Shown here one piece after another: positions 16,648 to 25,299 of a stretch of DNA of 64,000 nucleotides. The notes beneath the pieces were generated by a model. It made no database searches. It saw nothing but the letters and a program-made list of their open reading frames with translations, and was not told the origin of the DNA. A program made the translations under genes and the position numbers. Source of the DNA: Chersky-806 sp036502405 (GTDB lineage Bacteria; Actinomycetota; Acidimicrobiia; IMCC26256; JAENVU01); assembly GCA_036502405.1 (NCBI GenBank), contig DASXYP010000066.1:7401-71400 (forward strand), in the 5' to 3' direction. Each line of letters begins with the position of its first letter. The stretch's first letter is position 1.

Positions 16648-16878
16648 ATGCTGACGCCGGACATGCAGCGCCTGGTCCGCGACCAGCGCCTCGGCTTCGT
16701 GGCCACCGTCACCGCCGACGGCCGGCCCAACCTCTCCCGCATCCGGACGATCGGCGTCATCGAGGTGACCGACGCGGCGCCGCTCGTGTCACCCGCGTAC
16801 GACGACGGGACCCCGGAGGACGCGGTCGTGGCCCGCTGGCTGGAGCACCACCGCAGGCTGCACGACCGACCCGGCTGA
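16648..16878 (+). pseudogene. Internally deleted PNPOx-like flavin protein gene
   Basis: The reading frame from ATG 16648 gives 76 residues. The first part (MLTPDMQRLVRDQRLGFVATV, ending DGRPNLS) is the N-terminus of pyridoxamine-phosphate-oxidase-like flavoproteins. It jumps directly to RIRTIGVIEVTDAAPLVSPAYDDG and RWLEHH, which is their C-terminus. In relatives about 55–70 residues, including most of the FMN-binding barrel, lie between these parts. The join is in frame, so a short product could still be made, but it cannot form the normal fold. I read it as a gene inactivated by an internal deletion. Confidence 0.7.
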
Positions 16879-16905
16879 CCGTGATGGGCCCCGGCCCATC
16901 GTGGC

Positions 16906-17850
16906 TCAGTCGGGGAACGACTCGCCGACCAGCTCCTCGGACCGGGTCCAGAGCGCCGCGGCGCGGTCGGGATCGAGCGCGTACGCGAAGACCCCCGCAC
17001 CCGTCGTCGCGTCCTCGGTGACCGGAGCCACGCCGCAGTCCTGGCAGTAGCGGCCGCCGATCTCCTCGGGCCCGGCGACGAACCCGGCCCAGACGCTCGT
17101 CGCCGCACCCTGCGGGATGGACTTCCAGACCATCGCCTGCCCCGCGCGCGCCGAGTCCAGCGCACCGAGCGTCTCGTCCGTGAGGTGGCGGCCGAGCTCG
17201 GTGAGGATCGTCCCCGGATGGACCGCGCACGCCCGCTGGCCGGCGTCACGACCGCGCCGGTCGAGCTCGACCGAGAAGAGGATGTTCGCCGTCTTCGACC
17301 GGCCGTACGCCTGCCACGGGTCGTACGCGGTGTGCTCGAAGTTGACGTCGTCGAGGACGACGTCGCTGAACCGGTGGCCGGCCGACGTGAGGTTGACGAT
17401 CCGCGCCGGTCCGCCCGCGAGCAGCGGCCGCAACCGGTTGACGAGCACGAAGTGGCCGAGGTGGTTGGTGCCGAACTGGGTCTCGAATCCGTCCGCAGTC
17501 CGCCCCTCGGGTGTCGCCATGACACCCGCGTTCGCGATGATGACGTCCAGCCGATCGTGGTCGGCGAGCACGCCATCCGTGAACGCCCGGACCGATGCCA
17601 GGGACGCGAGGTCCACCTCGCGCAGCTCGACGTTCCCACTGGCCGCGGCGGCCTCCCGGACGGGCTCCGCGGCCTGCTCGCCCTTCGCGACGTCCCGCAC
17701 CCCGAGCACGACGTTCCCGCCGTGCGCGGCGACCGCCCGAGCCGTCTCCTGACCCAGCCCGGCCGAGGCGCCGGTGATCAGGATGCGCCGTCCCGACAGG
17801 TCGACGCCGTCGAGGACCTCGTCGGTCGTGGACTCGCTCCCGAAGCTCAT
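16906..17850 (-). CDS. Short-chain dehydrogenase/reductase
   Basis: 314-residue NAD(P)-dependent oxidoreductase, start at ATG 17850. Motifs: RILITGASAGLGQETAR (TGxxxGxG cofactor loop, about residues 24–40), IIANAGVM (NAG motif), NLTSAGHRF (catalytic Ser), then AYGRSKTANILF (YxxxK). The overall pattern fits the retinol-dehydrogenase/protochlorophyllide-reductase-like SDR branch common in actinobacteria. Substrate unknown. It is a single gene, divergent from the DrrA-like ABC ATPase gene at 18068. Confidence 0.9.
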   Translation of the reverse strand: MSFGSESTTDEVLDGVDLSGRRILITGASAGLGQETARAVAAHGGNVVLGVRDVAKGEQAAEPVREAAAASGNVELREVDLASLASVRAFTDGVLADHDRLDVIIANAGVMATPEGRTADGFETQFGTNHLGHFVLVNRLRPLLAGGPARIVNLTSAGHRFSDVVLDDVNFEHTAYDPWQAYGRSKTANILFSVELDRRGRDAGQRACAVHPGTILTELGRHLTDETLGALDSARAGQAMVWKSIPQGAATSVWAGFVAGPEEIGGRYCQDCGVAPVTEDATTGAGVFAYALDPDRAAALWTRSEELVGESFPD

Positions 17851-18067
17851 GTCGACAGCCTCGCGTATCGCGGGCACCAGGATCGGTGGCGCCACGGACG
17901 ATCGAGCTCGGCGGCCGCCCGGAAGCCGTCCACAGAACCGGACAGAGGGTGGCCGGTTCCGGGGCGCATGATGGCCCTCGGGTGATCGGCCGGGGCGATG
18001 AGTTCCTCGTGCGAGTGCGGTCGGAACCCGGACGCCATTTTCCCCCAAGAGAAGAGCGAGGTTCGCG

Positions 18068-19126
18068 GTGGCTGGTCCTCTGGCACCCCATCCCGTCGAC
18101 GAGTGGCGGACCGACCGTTCCGAGGCCCCGACGGCCGTCCCGGTCCCGGCATCGCGCCCCACCGAGGTGGCGATCCGCACCGAGCGGCTCGTGCGACGGT
18201 TCGACGACTTCACCGCCGTCGACGAGCTCGACCTCGAGGTCGGCCGCGGCGAGATCTACGGGTTCCTCGGCCCGAACGGGGCTGGCAAGTCGACCACCGT
18301 CCGGATGCTCTGCACCCTCACCGCGATCAGCGACGGGACCGCGACGGTCGCGGGCTACGACGTCGGCTCCCAGCCGGGCGACGTCCGCCTCCACATCGGT
18401 GTCGCGCTCCAGGACGCCGCGCTCGACCCGAAGCAGACCGGGCGCGAGCTGCTGCGCCTGCAGGGCCTCCTCTACGGCCTGCCGAAGCGCGCGATGGCGC
18501 AGCGCGTCGACGAGCTGGGCGAGCTCATCGACCTGAGCGACGCGCTCGACCGCCCGATCGGCACCTACTCGGGTGGGATGCGGCGGCGACTGGACCTCGT
18601 GGCCGCGCTCGTGCACAACCCGGAGGTCCTCTTCCTCGACGAGCCGACGACGGGACTGGACCCGGTGAGCCGCATCACCGTGTGGAACGAGGTGCGCCGG
18701 CTCAACGCCGAGCTCGGCATGACGATCTTCCTCACCACCCAGTACCTCGAGGAGGCGGATGAGCTGTGCGGCCGGGTCGGGATCATCAACGCCGGGCGCA
18801 TCGTGGCCGAAGGCACCCCGGACGACCTCAAGCGGTCCGTCGGTTCGGACGTGATCATCGTCCGGGTCGTCGGCGACCCCGCGCCGCTGCGCTCGACGAT
18901 CGAAGCGCTCGACGGGGTGCAGGGCGCCGAGGCGCACGGCGACGAGCTCGTGATCGCCACCGACAACGGCTCGGCGGCGATCAGCCCGATCGCAGTCGCG
19001 CTCAACGGCTGCGAGGTCAAGGTGCGGGATCTCACCTTGCGCACCCCGACGCTGGACGACGTGTTCCTCGAGCTGACCGGGACCCACATCGAGCAGGACG
19101 ACGAGACCGAGGAGGCCCACCGATGA
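18068..19126 (+). CDS. ABC exporter ATP-binding protein (DrrA-like)
   Basis: 352-residue cytosolic ATPase of an ABC-2 type exporter. Walker A FLGPNGAGKSTTVRML, signature YSGGMRRRLDLV, Walker B VLFLDEPTTGLDP and the H-loop replaced by LTTQYLEEADELC, as usual in the daunorubicin-resistance DrrA branch. A 35-residue N-terminal extension precedes the domain; the C-terminal 80 residues form the DrrA-type regulatory tail. Stop overlaps the permease ATG (ATGA), so the pair is translationally coupled. Likely exports a lipid, drug or other hydrophobic compound. Confidence 0.92.
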   Translation: MAGPLAPHPVDEWRTDRSEAPTAVPVPASRPTEVAIRTERLVRRFDDFTAVDELDLEVGRGEIYGFLGPNGAGKSTTVRMLCTLTAISDGTATVAGYDVGSQPGDVRLHIGVALQDAALDPKQTGRELLRLQGLLYGLPKRAMAQRVDELGELIDLSDALDRPIGTYSGGMRRRLDLVAALVHNPEVLFLDEPTTGLDPVSRITVWNEVRRLNAELGMTIFLTTQYLEEADELCGRVGIINAGRIVAEGTPDDLKRSVGSDVIIVRVVGDPAPLRSTIEALDGVQGAEAHGDELVIATDNGSAAISPIAVALNGCEVKVRDLTLRTPTLDDVFLELTGTHIEQDDETEEAHR

Positions 19127-19935
19127 GCGTTGCCGACGTCGTTGCCCCGATCCGCAGTGCGGATGCCCTGCGTGCGAGGCCGGCCGGCTTCGCCCACGAC
19201 GTGGCCTCCATCGCCGGGCGCGCGCTCCGAGCCGTCCCGCGTGACCTCGAGGCGGTGTTCCCGCCGATGTTCATCGCGTTGTTCTTCTTCGTGGTCAACG
19301 TCGCGACCTTCACCAACTCGGCGGGCGCCGGCTTCGACTACAAGGCGTTCGAGATGCCGACCGCGATCCTCCTCGGCGTCACCGGGATCTCCCGTGCCCC
19401 GGCGCTCGTCCTCGACATCCAGGACGGCTATCTGGACCGGCTGCTGATGACCCCGATCAGGCGGCTCGCGATCCTGTTGGGCCACATGGTGGCCGACGTC
19501 ACCGTCGCGGTGGCGCTCACGATCCCGATCCTCGTCCTGGGCTTTGCGATCGGCGTGCGCTTCGAGACCGGCGTCGCGGGACTGTTCGTGTTCGTCGCGT
19601 TCGCCGCCCTCTGGAGCCTCGCGTTCACCGGGTTCGGGTACGCGATCGCGCTCAAGACCGGGAACCCGGCGGCGGTGAACTCCGCGTTCCTGCTCTTCTT
19701 CCCGTTCCTGTTCCTGACCTCGTCCTACGTGCCCCGCGACCAGCTCTCCGGGTGGCTGAACACCGTGGCCGGCTTCAACCCGGTGACCTACCTGCTCGAA
19801 GGGCTGCGGTCCCTCGTCATGCAGGGCTGGGAGTGGGAGTCGCTCGGCAAGGCGTTGATCGCCATCGTGGTCGTCGGCGCGATCAGCATGACGCTGTGCT
19901 TCACCGCGCTGCGGGGTCGGACCCGACGGGGCTGA
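19123..19935 (+). CDS. ABC-2 type exporter permease (DrrB-like)
   Basis: 270 residues with six predicted helices, the membrane partner of the ATPase encoded just upstream. Start at ATG 19123 is fixed by the ATGA overlap. Segments such as FIALFFFVVNVATFTNSAG, LDIQDGYLDRLLMTPIRRL (the conserved ABC-2 coupling region) and FLLFFPFLFLTSSYVPRDQL identify the family; AGFNPVTYLLEGLRSLV is the C-terminal signature. The last 35 bases overlap the 3' end of the convergent glycosyltransferase gene. Confidence 0.92.
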   Translation: MSVADVVAPIRSADALRARPAGFAHDVASIAGRALRAVPRDLEAVFPPMFIALFFFVVNVATFTNSAGAGFDYKAFEMPTAILLGVTGISRAPALVLDIQDGYLDRLLMTPIRRLAILLGHMVADVTVAVALTIPILVLGFAIGVRFETGVAGLFVFVAFAALWSLAFTGFGYAIALKTGNPAAVNSAFLLFFPFLFLTSSYVPRDQLSGWLNTVAGFNPVTYLLEGLRSLVMQGWEWESLGKALIAIVVVGAISMTLCFTALRGRTRRG

Positions 19936-21430
19936 CCTCGACCGCATCGGTTTTGGAGCCGGGCGCGGATGTGCCCGGCTCCGAACCGCGCCCACGCCCT
20001 GTCGCCGCGTTGATCGCGGCATCGAGCGCGACCGCGGCCAGGATGCACAGAGCGAGGTCCGCGGGCGCCCGGAAGCGCATCGCGGCGTAGCCGATGATGA
20101 CCGTGACCATGACGACGACCGGCGGGACCAGCAGTGGGAAGACCGGCGCCGTGCGGCGGCGCCGGAGCACGACTGCGCCGACGATCGCGAGCACCGCCAA
20201 GGCGTAGAACGTGTACATGATCGCCCGGGCGATCGCGAGCTCCGACTTCTCGACGCCGCGCGAGCTGTCGATCCGGATCTGCAGGTCGGGGTGGTACAGG
20301 CCGACGATCGCCGCCGCGCGCGCCGCGACCACTCCGGGGAGCTGGTGCTTGTGGTGCTTGATGTACTCCAGCCCGGCGTGCCGGTAGATCGCGTCGAGCT
20401 GCGACTCGTCGTCGCCCGGTTTCCCCTCGCGCTTCTGGATCGCCACGGTGCACGCGATCGAGAAGTAGCTCTTGTTGTCGCTGTTCCAGACCTGGTCGCA
20501 CGAGGTCGTGGCCAGCAGCGGACCGAACGATGTGCTGAGCAGCTCCGGCTTCTCGAAGCGGGTGAGGTTGAAGACCAGCCACGGGGACATCAGGACCAGC
20601 GCGGCGAGGAGCCCGGCACCGATGCCGGCCCAGCGTTGCCGGCGCGTGGGCCCCGGCGCGAGGACGGCCAGCGGGACGACCAGGAGCGGGATGATCAACA
20701 CGAGCTCGGCCCGGCTCAGGGCGGCCGCACCGCCCGCGGCCCCGACCGCGGCGAGCCCCCAACCGGTCGGGCGACGCCAGTACCGGTAGGAGAGGTAGAG
20801 CGCGAGCGCGACGGTGAACATGGCCATCGACTCGGCCCGGAGCAGACCGTCGGACACCCAGATGTTCGGGGCGACCGCGGCGAGCACCGCGGCGATGATC
20901 CCCAGCCGGGGGCCGCCGACCTCGCGTCCGGTGAGGCCGACGAGCACGACCGTCCCCGTGCCGAGGACCGCGGACCAGAGCATGTGCGTGAGCACGCTCT
21001 GCAACCCGAGCACGGACGGGATCGCGAGGTAGAGCATGTACAGCGGTGGGTGGTCGCTCGCGGCGATCGGGTGGTGCGGCGGCGAGTACGGCGAGATGAA
21101 ACCCTTGCCGTCCGCGAGCAGGTTCGCGCCCGCGTGGTAGAAGAACGGGTCGCCGCCGAAGACGTAGTCGCGGTGCCAGCCGAGGATGTACGCGATCCGG
21201 ACCGCGAGGCCGACGACCGCGACGCCGGCGAGCGCCCACCAGAACCAGGACGCCGAGCGAGTGCGCGCCGCGCGTCGCGACGCGCGGGTGTCACTCACGC
21301 TGCCCTGCGTCCGGTCGCCACGAGGTGCAGGTCTACCCGAAGCCAGGCCCTGGGAACCTCGTTCACGCACCTCGCGAATGGTCTGCGGCAAGCTCGGGCG
21401 CTCAGGACGAGGTGGTAACGTCCGCCGCAT
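19901..21430 (-). CDS. GT39/PMT-type membrane glycosyltransferase
   Basis: About 509 residues if it starts at ATG 21430; a GTG at 21298 (VSDTRASRR) would give 465 and is equally plausible since neither has a strong ribosome-binding site. After a basic lead there are ten or more membrane helices. Loop motifs fit the GT-C fold: WHRDYVFGGDPFFYHAGAN with an acidic residue in loop 1, and the SDHPPLYMLYL motif of ArnT/PMT-like enzymes. Such proteins transfer sugars from polyprenyl-phosphate donors outside the membrane. Acceptor unknown. It converges on the ABC permease and is preceded by an unknown membrane gene on the same strand. Confidence 0.85.
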   Translation of the reverse strand: MRRTLPPRPERPSLPQTIREVRERGSQGLASGRPAPRGDRTQGSVSDTRASRRAARTRSASWFWWALAGVAVVGLAVRIAYILGWHRDYVFGGDPFFYHAGANLLADGKGFISPYSPPHHPIAASDHPPLYMLYLAIPSVLGLQSVLTHMLWSAVLGTGTVVLVGLTGREVGGPRLGIIAAVLAAVAPNIWVSDGLLRAESMAMFTVALALYLSYRYWRRPTGWGLAAVGAAGGAAALSRAELVLIIPLLVVPLAVLAPGPTRRQRWAGIGAGLLAALVLMSPWLVFNLTRFEKPELLSTSFGPLLATTSCDQVWNSDNKSYFSIACTVAIQKREGKPGDDESQLDAIYRHAGLEYIKHHKHQLPGVVAARAAAIVGLYHPDLQIRIDSSRGVEKSELAIARAIMYTFYALAVLAIVGAVVLRRRRTAPVFPLLVPPVVVMVTVIIGYAAMRFRAPADLALCILAAVALDAAINAATGRGRGSEPGTSAPGSKTDAVEVSPVGSDPAAR

Positions 21431-21499
21431 GATGTCGACTTCCCGGCACCGGGGACCCAACCCGTCGGACGGGTGGGCACCGGACACCGGGCCCCACAA

Positions 21500-22351
21500 C
21501 TAGCTTCCCGGGAGCTTCGCGCTCACGGAGTACTCGTAGAGGCCGTCCGGGTCCGGGATCGTCCACCGGAGCGCGGGTCGGCCCTCGTATTCGACCTTCT
21601 CTCGTTCGCCGACCTTCGGATAGACGCTCTCGAACGCGTAGTCGCGGGTTCCGTCGGGAAAGACGATGAGCAGGACGAAGCGGGTCGTGAAATGACCGTA
21701 GAGGGCGGCGCTTCCGCTGTCGGATCCGTCGGCACGAAGCTGGTTCCAGAGCCCCGGCCATTGGAACCTGACGGACCAGGCGACCGGGGAGTCTGCGACG
21801 AGCGGCTCGAAGAACGCCGCAGTCTCCAGACCGCTGACGTCCTCGAGGGCGGGAAGCAGCACCGCTCGCTGGCCGTCGGTCTTGCACCGCACGCTCGACT
21901 TCAGCTGCGAGAGCTCTGAGTAGCGCTCGCTGTCTCCGCCGGCGCTGAACGGAATCGGATACCGCCACGCGAGGTTGCCGCCGTCGGTCACGCGCGTCGA
22001 GTACTCGTAGCGTCCCGCGTCTCGGTCGGCCGTCTCCGAGACGAAGTAGATGTAGGTCCGCTCCTCGTCGAACGCCGCGGTGTGGGGACGACAGACGGTG
22101 CTCAGGCTGTCCCGGAAGTACTTGGCGTCACGTTCGAGCTTCGCTGTCCGCCCCTCCAGCCGCTCGCGCGCTTGCTTCTGTTCGGACCGCTCGGGCGAGA
22201 GCCGTTCGAGCACCAACAGGATGGCGAAACCGATCGCCAACAGGATCAGGTAACCGATGATCGTGTTCGAGTATCCGAACGCCTGACCGAATCCGACGAA
22301 CACGGCGGCCGCGCCGAGCACCGTGCCGAAGATGATCCCCAAGACCTTCAT
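21500..22351 (-). CDS. Unknown protein, two N-terminal helices and a soluble domain
   Basis: 283 residues. Two helices (LGIIFGTVLGAAAVFVGFG and GYLILLAIGFAILLVLERL) are followed by a charged coiled-coil stretch (about residues 52–85) and a soluble domain with aromatic strands such as TYIYFVSETADRDAG, FTTRFVLLIVFPDGT and ALRWTIPDPDGLYEYS. I do not recognise the family. Sequence composition looks slightly less GC-rich than its neighbours. Its 3' end lies 69 bases before the glycosyltransferase start, so they may share a transcript. Confidence 0.65.
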   Translation of the reverse strand: MKVLGIIFGTVLGAAAVFVGFGQAFGYSNTIIGYLILLAIGFAILLVLERLSPERSEQKQARERLEGRTAKLERDAKYFRDSLSTVCRPHTAAFDEERTYIYFVSETADRDAGRYEYSTRVTDGGNLAWRYPIPFSAGGDSERYSELSQLKSSVRCKTDGQRAVLLPALEDVSGLETAAFFEPLVADSPVAWSVRFQWPGLWNQLRADGSDSGSAALYGHFTTRFVLLIVFPDGTRDYAFESVYPKVGEREKVEYEGRPALRWTIPDPDGLYEYSVSAKLPGS

Positions 22352-22507
22352 CGCGTTGCCCCTCTTCGCCGGACGTCGCGCTCGCGCCGCCCCCAGCCCG
22401 CCCGGACGTCCTGATCACTGCCTGCCGCCCGGTTCTGCTCGGTAACGTAGGCGCCAACGGGCCTCGAGGACAGCCCGCTGCCTGACGACGGCGGGCATCA
22501 TGAGGCG

Positions 22508-22936
22508 ATGCGACCTGCATTGGCTGACCTGCTGGACCTCGAGCCGCATCCGGAAGGGGGCTGGTACCGCCAGACGTGGCAGGCGGAGGAGCGGGTACGG
22601 ACCCGCGACGGACGTGATCGGGCCACGGCGACCCTGATCCACTTCCTCCTGCCGGCCGGCGAGTGCTCGGCGTGGCATCGGGTGGCATCCGAGGAGATCT
22701 GGCTCGCGCACCGCGGTGTCGTCACGCTCGAGCTCGGTGGCGGCGGCGAGGCGCCGCACCCGGAGGTCGTCGAGACGCTCGGCGTGGACCCGACCGCCGG
22801 CCACCGGACTCAGGTGGTGGTCCCGACCGGGGTCTGGCAACGGACACTTCCCGCGGAGACCGACGCGCTCGTCAGCTGCGTCGTGTCACCGGGCTTCGAC
22901 TTCGACGACTTCGAGCTCGCCCCCGACGCCGTCTGA
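22508..22936 (+). CDS. Cupin_5 (DUF985) family protein
   Basis: 142-residue single-domain cupin. The family opening LLDLEPHPEGGWYRQTW is clear, followed by IHFLLPAGECSAWHRVASEEIW, which carries the first metal-site histidine and glutamate, and GHRTQVVVPTGVWQ for the second half of the barrel. DUF985 proteins are small beta-barrels of uncertain activity, possibly sugar-binding or isomerase-like. Single gene; its end faces the DUF899 operon (20 bases apart). Confidence 0.88.
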   Translation: MRPALADLLDLEPHPEGGWYRQTWQAEERVRTRDGRDRATATLIHFLLPAGECSAWHRVASEEIWLAHRGVVTLELGGGGEAPHPEVVETLGVDPTAGHRTQVVVPTGVWQRTLPAETDALVSCVVSPGFDFDDFELAPDAV

Positions 22937-22956
22937 CGCGGTGGTGTCCCCCCGCG

Positions 22957-23637
22957 CTACGTCCTGGTCCTGGTCCGCTGCGGCTCGTCGTGCCAGCGCC
23001 ACCACCCGTAGGGCGGGGTCTGGGGGTAGCCCGGTGGAGAGTCCTCCCACTCCTCCTGGCGGCCGAGCGCAGTCAGGTCGAGGTAGCTCCAGGTGGACCC
23101 GAGCGCCTCGTCGCCCCGGCCGTAGACGAAGGAGGTGCGGAACACGCGGTCGCCGTCGCGGATGAACGCGTTGGTCCCGTGCCACTCGTCCACCCCGAAG
23201 TCCGCGTCGAAGTCGTCGAGCAACGTGAACCACGGCATCGCCCAGCCCATCCGGGCCTTCACGCGCTCGATGTCCGCCTGGGGCGCGCGAGACACGAAGG
23301 CGAGTGACGTGTCCCGCAGGTGGAGATGTGCGACGGGCGCGACCTGGTCGGCGACCATCGAGCAGCCGACGCAAGCGTGCTCGGGCCAACCGTGGACGCC
23401 GGGCTCGAGGAACGCGCGGTAGACGATCAGCTGCCGGCGGCCGTCGAACAGGTCGAGCAGGGTCGCCCGGCCCTCGGGCCCGTCGAAGGCGTACTCCTTC
23501 TCGACCGGCAGCCACGGCATCCGCCGGCGCTTCGCGGCGACCGCGTCCCGGACGCGGGTGAGCTCCTTCTCGTGCCGGTGCAGCTCCTGGCGAGCCGTCT
23601 CCCACTCCTCGGGCGAGGCGATCGGGGGTGTGTCCAT
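22957..23637 (-). CDS. DUF899 thioredoxin-like protein (operon copy 2)
   Basis: 226 residues of the DUF899 family, a thioredoxin-like fold. The N-terminal helix KELTRVRDAVAAKRRRMPW and VEKEYAFDGPEG are family hallmarks; HACVGCSMVADQ holds a CxxC at the place expected for a thioredoxin-type site; DFDADFGVDEWHGTNAF follows. It is the last gene of the ArsR–AHSA1–DUF899–small ORF–DUF899 operon, 39 bases after the small ORF. It resembles the DUF899 protein at 23796–24512, so the pair arose by duplication or repeated recruitment. Function likely redox or carbonyl-related; unproven. Confidence 0.88.
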   Translation of the reverse strand: MDTPPIASPEEWETARQELHRHEKELTRVRDAVAAKRRRMPWLPVEKEYAFDGPEGRATLLDLFDGRRQLIVYRAFLEPGVHGWPEHACVGCSMVADQVAPVAHLHLRDTSLAFVSRAPQADIERVKARMGWAMPWFTLLDDFDADFGVDEWHGTNAFIRDGDRVFRTSFVYGRGDEALGSTWSYLDLTALGRQEEWEDSPPGYPQTPPYGWWRWHDEPQRTRTRT

Positions 23638-23676
23638 CGTGGGCTCCTCTCACAGGTGGTCGTGCCGTGCTGCCGG

Positions 23677-23799
23677 TCAGGTCCTCCGGCGCAGGCGACG
23701 AAAGGTGGCTCCGACGGCGAGGGCGATGCCGCTCCCGGTGGTGAGCAGCGGCATCACCCACTCCTCGACCGGCACGCCGCCGATGTGCGCGACCGTCAT
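23677..23799 (-). CDS. Small single-helix membrane protein (40 residues)
   Basis: A 40-codon ORF whose ATG (23799) overlaps the TGA of the upstream DUF899 gene as ATGA, the same junction used elsewhere in this operon. It begins MTVAHIGGVPVEEWVMP, has one hydrophobic helix (LLTTGSGIALAVGATF) and ends with a basic tail (RRLRRRT), which predicts an N-out/C-in membrane anchor. Its overlap and its place between two DUF899 genes make it likely to be translated. Family unknown. Confidence 0.65.
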   Translation of the reverse strand: MTVAHIGGVPVEEWVMPLLTTGSGIALAVGATFRRLRRRT

Positions 23800-24512
23800 C
23801 GGTCTGCGCTCTCGTACTGGTCGTGCCTACGGAACCACGACAGGTCGCCCTCGTTGCGCCCGAGCGGTGCCCGGTCGAGCCACTGCCACATGTTCCACGT
23901 CGCGTCGAGCCCTCGTGCGTACGCCGAGTAGGTGTGGTGCACGACGCCGTCCTGGAGCACGAACGCGCTCATGCCGGGACCTTCGAACGGCAGGTTCGCC
24001 GGCTCGACCATCCAGCCCTCGAGCTCGCGGAAGTTGTACGTCGCGCCCTTCGCGATCGACTCCTCCGTGAACGACACGCCGAAGTCGAAGTTGAAGTCGC
24101 TGCGGCCCGACGACGCCCACGGGAAGCTCCATCCCATGCGCTCCCGGTACGCGAGGAGCTTCTCCAGCGGTGCCCGGGAGACCGCGGTGAACGCGACGTC
24201 GTGGTGCCGAAGGTGGACCTGCGTCTCGTCGAACCCGTCCGCGACCCCCGAGCAGCTCGGGCAGCCCTCGTCCCAGTCCGGGCCGTACATGAAGTGGTAG
24301 ACGATCAGCTGCGACCGGCCGTCGAACAGGTCGGCGAGCGTGCCTTCTCCGGCTTCGGTGTCGAAGCGGTAGTCCTGCTCCACCGGCACCCACGGCAGCT
24401 CCTGGCGCCGGTGGGCCAGGTCGTCGGCGAGCCGGGTCAGCTCCTTCTCGGCCTTCAGCAGGTCGATTCGCTCGTCGAGCCATGCGTCTCTGGTTGCGGT
24501 GCGGTGCGTCAT
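23796..24512 (-). CDS. DUF899 thioredoxin-like protein (operon copy 1)
   Basis: 238-residue DUF899 protein. Family features: EKELTRLADDLAHRRQELPW, VEQDYRFDTEAGEGTLADLF, and GCPSCSGVADG with a CxxC; later RSDFNFDFGVSF and MSAFVLQDGVVHHTYS. Its ATG overlaps the stop of the AHSA1 gene (TGATG), and its own stop overlaps the small ORF start (ATGA), so four successive genes are tightly coupled. Probably a redox or stress protein; the family lacks an agreed biochemical role. Confidence 0.88.
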   Translation of the reverse strand: MTHRTATRDAWLDERIDLLKAEKELTRLADDLAHRRQELPWVPVEQDYRFDTEAGEGTLADLFDGRSQLIVYHFMYGPDWDEGCPSCSGVADGFDETQVHLRHHDVAFTAVSRAPLEKLLAYRERMGWSFPWASSGRSDFNFDFGVSFTEESIAKGATYNFRELEGWMVEPANLPFEGPGMSAFVLQDGVVHHTYSAYARGLDATWNMWQWLDRAPLGRNEGDLSWFRRHDQYESADR

Positions 24513-24955
24513 CAGTCGCTCCTGGTGTCGGTGGCGAACGTGCGGTCGAGCTCGCGCAGGGCGTCGCTCCAGCCGTCATGGTGTCCGGCCCGGGCCTCGT
24601 CGTCGGGGAGCCCGACCTGATGGATCTCGACGACGGTGGACTCCTGGACCGGCTCGAAGGTCACGGTGACGATCGAGTCTCGGTGGTGCGTGGCGGCCGA
24701 AGTCCACGTGAACACCAGCCGCCGCGGTCGATCGATCTCGCGGTAGGTGCCGGTGTGCAGCATCGAGGACTCGTCGTCGAGCATCACGATGCGGAACGCG
24801 CCGCCGACCCGCGGATCGGTCTCGGCTCGGGTCTCGCGCGAGGTGCCGGGCTTCATCCAGGTACCGAGGCTCTCGGCGTCCAACCACGCGTCGAACAGGA
24901 CGTCCGCGGGAGCGGCGATCTCGCGCCGGACGGTGACGACGAACCCCTCGGTCAT
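24512..24955 (-). CDS. AHSA1/SRPBCC family protein
   Basis: 147 residues from ATG 24955, which overlaps the ArsR stop (ATGA). The SRPBCC hydrophobic-cavity fold is shown by VRREIAAPADVLFDAWLDAES at the N-terminus, PRVGGAFRIVMLD and GTYREIDRPRRLVFTW in the middle and the C-terminal helix DGWSDALRELDRTF. ArsR–AHSA1 pairs are widespread in actinobacteria and proteobacteria; the AHSA1 protein may bind a small ligand. It is the second gene of the ArsR operon. Confidence 0.92.
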   Translation of the reverse strand: MTEGFVVTVRREIAAPADVLFDAWLDAESLGTWMKPGTSRETRAETDPRVGGAFRIVMLDDESSMLHTGTYREIDRPRRLVFTWTSAATHHRDSIVTVTFEPVQESTVVEIHQVGLPDDEARAGHHDGWSDALRELDRTFATDTRSD

Positions 24956-25299
24956 GACGAGCCCTTCGGTCGGTTGCGCTTCGTCACGAAGGCGTCGAGT
25001 GCGGCGAGCTGGTCGGTCCAGAACCGGCGGTAGTGCTCGATCCACTCGCCGGCTTCCTCGAGGGGCGCCGCCTCCAGGGTCAGGATGTGCTCGCGACCGC
25101 GCACCGTCCGGCGCACCAGTCCGGCGCGCTCCAGCACCCGGATGTGCTTCGACGTCGAGTTGAGCGAGATCGGGAAGGCGCTCGCCAGCTCCGTCACCCG
25201 CGCGTCGGAGTCCTCGAGCCGGGCCAGGATGGCTCGCCGGGTCGGGTCGGAGACCGCCGAGAACACCCGGTCCAGGACCGCAGCACTATGTTCACCCAT
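24952..25299 (-). CDS. ArsR-family transcriptional repressor
   Basis: 115 residues from ATG 25299 (MGEHSAAVLDRVF); an ATG at 25311 would add four residues. Neither has a Shine-Dalgarno, so the mRNA may be leaderless. The winged helix is typical: VFSAVSDPTRRAILARLE, VTELASAFPISLNSTSKHIRVLE (recognition helix) and LVRRTVRGREHILTL. There is no cysteine metal site, so it belongs to the non-metal ArsR group seen with AHSA1 partners. A palindrome overlaps its own start (25287–25312), implying autorepression of the whole operon. Confidence 0.93.
   Translation of the reverse strand: MGEHSAAVLDRVFSAVSDPTRRAILARLEDSDARVTELASAFPISLNSTSKHIRVLERAGLVRRTVRGREHILTLEAAPLEEAGEWIEHYRRFWTDQLAALDAFVTKRNRPKGSS

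Noticed and set aside
17246..19120. 624-residue open frame on the minus strand
   Set aside because: It runs antisense to the DrrA-like ATPase and overlaps part of the SDR gene; the translation is Arg/Asp/Val-rich with no domain. It is a GC-driven shadow.
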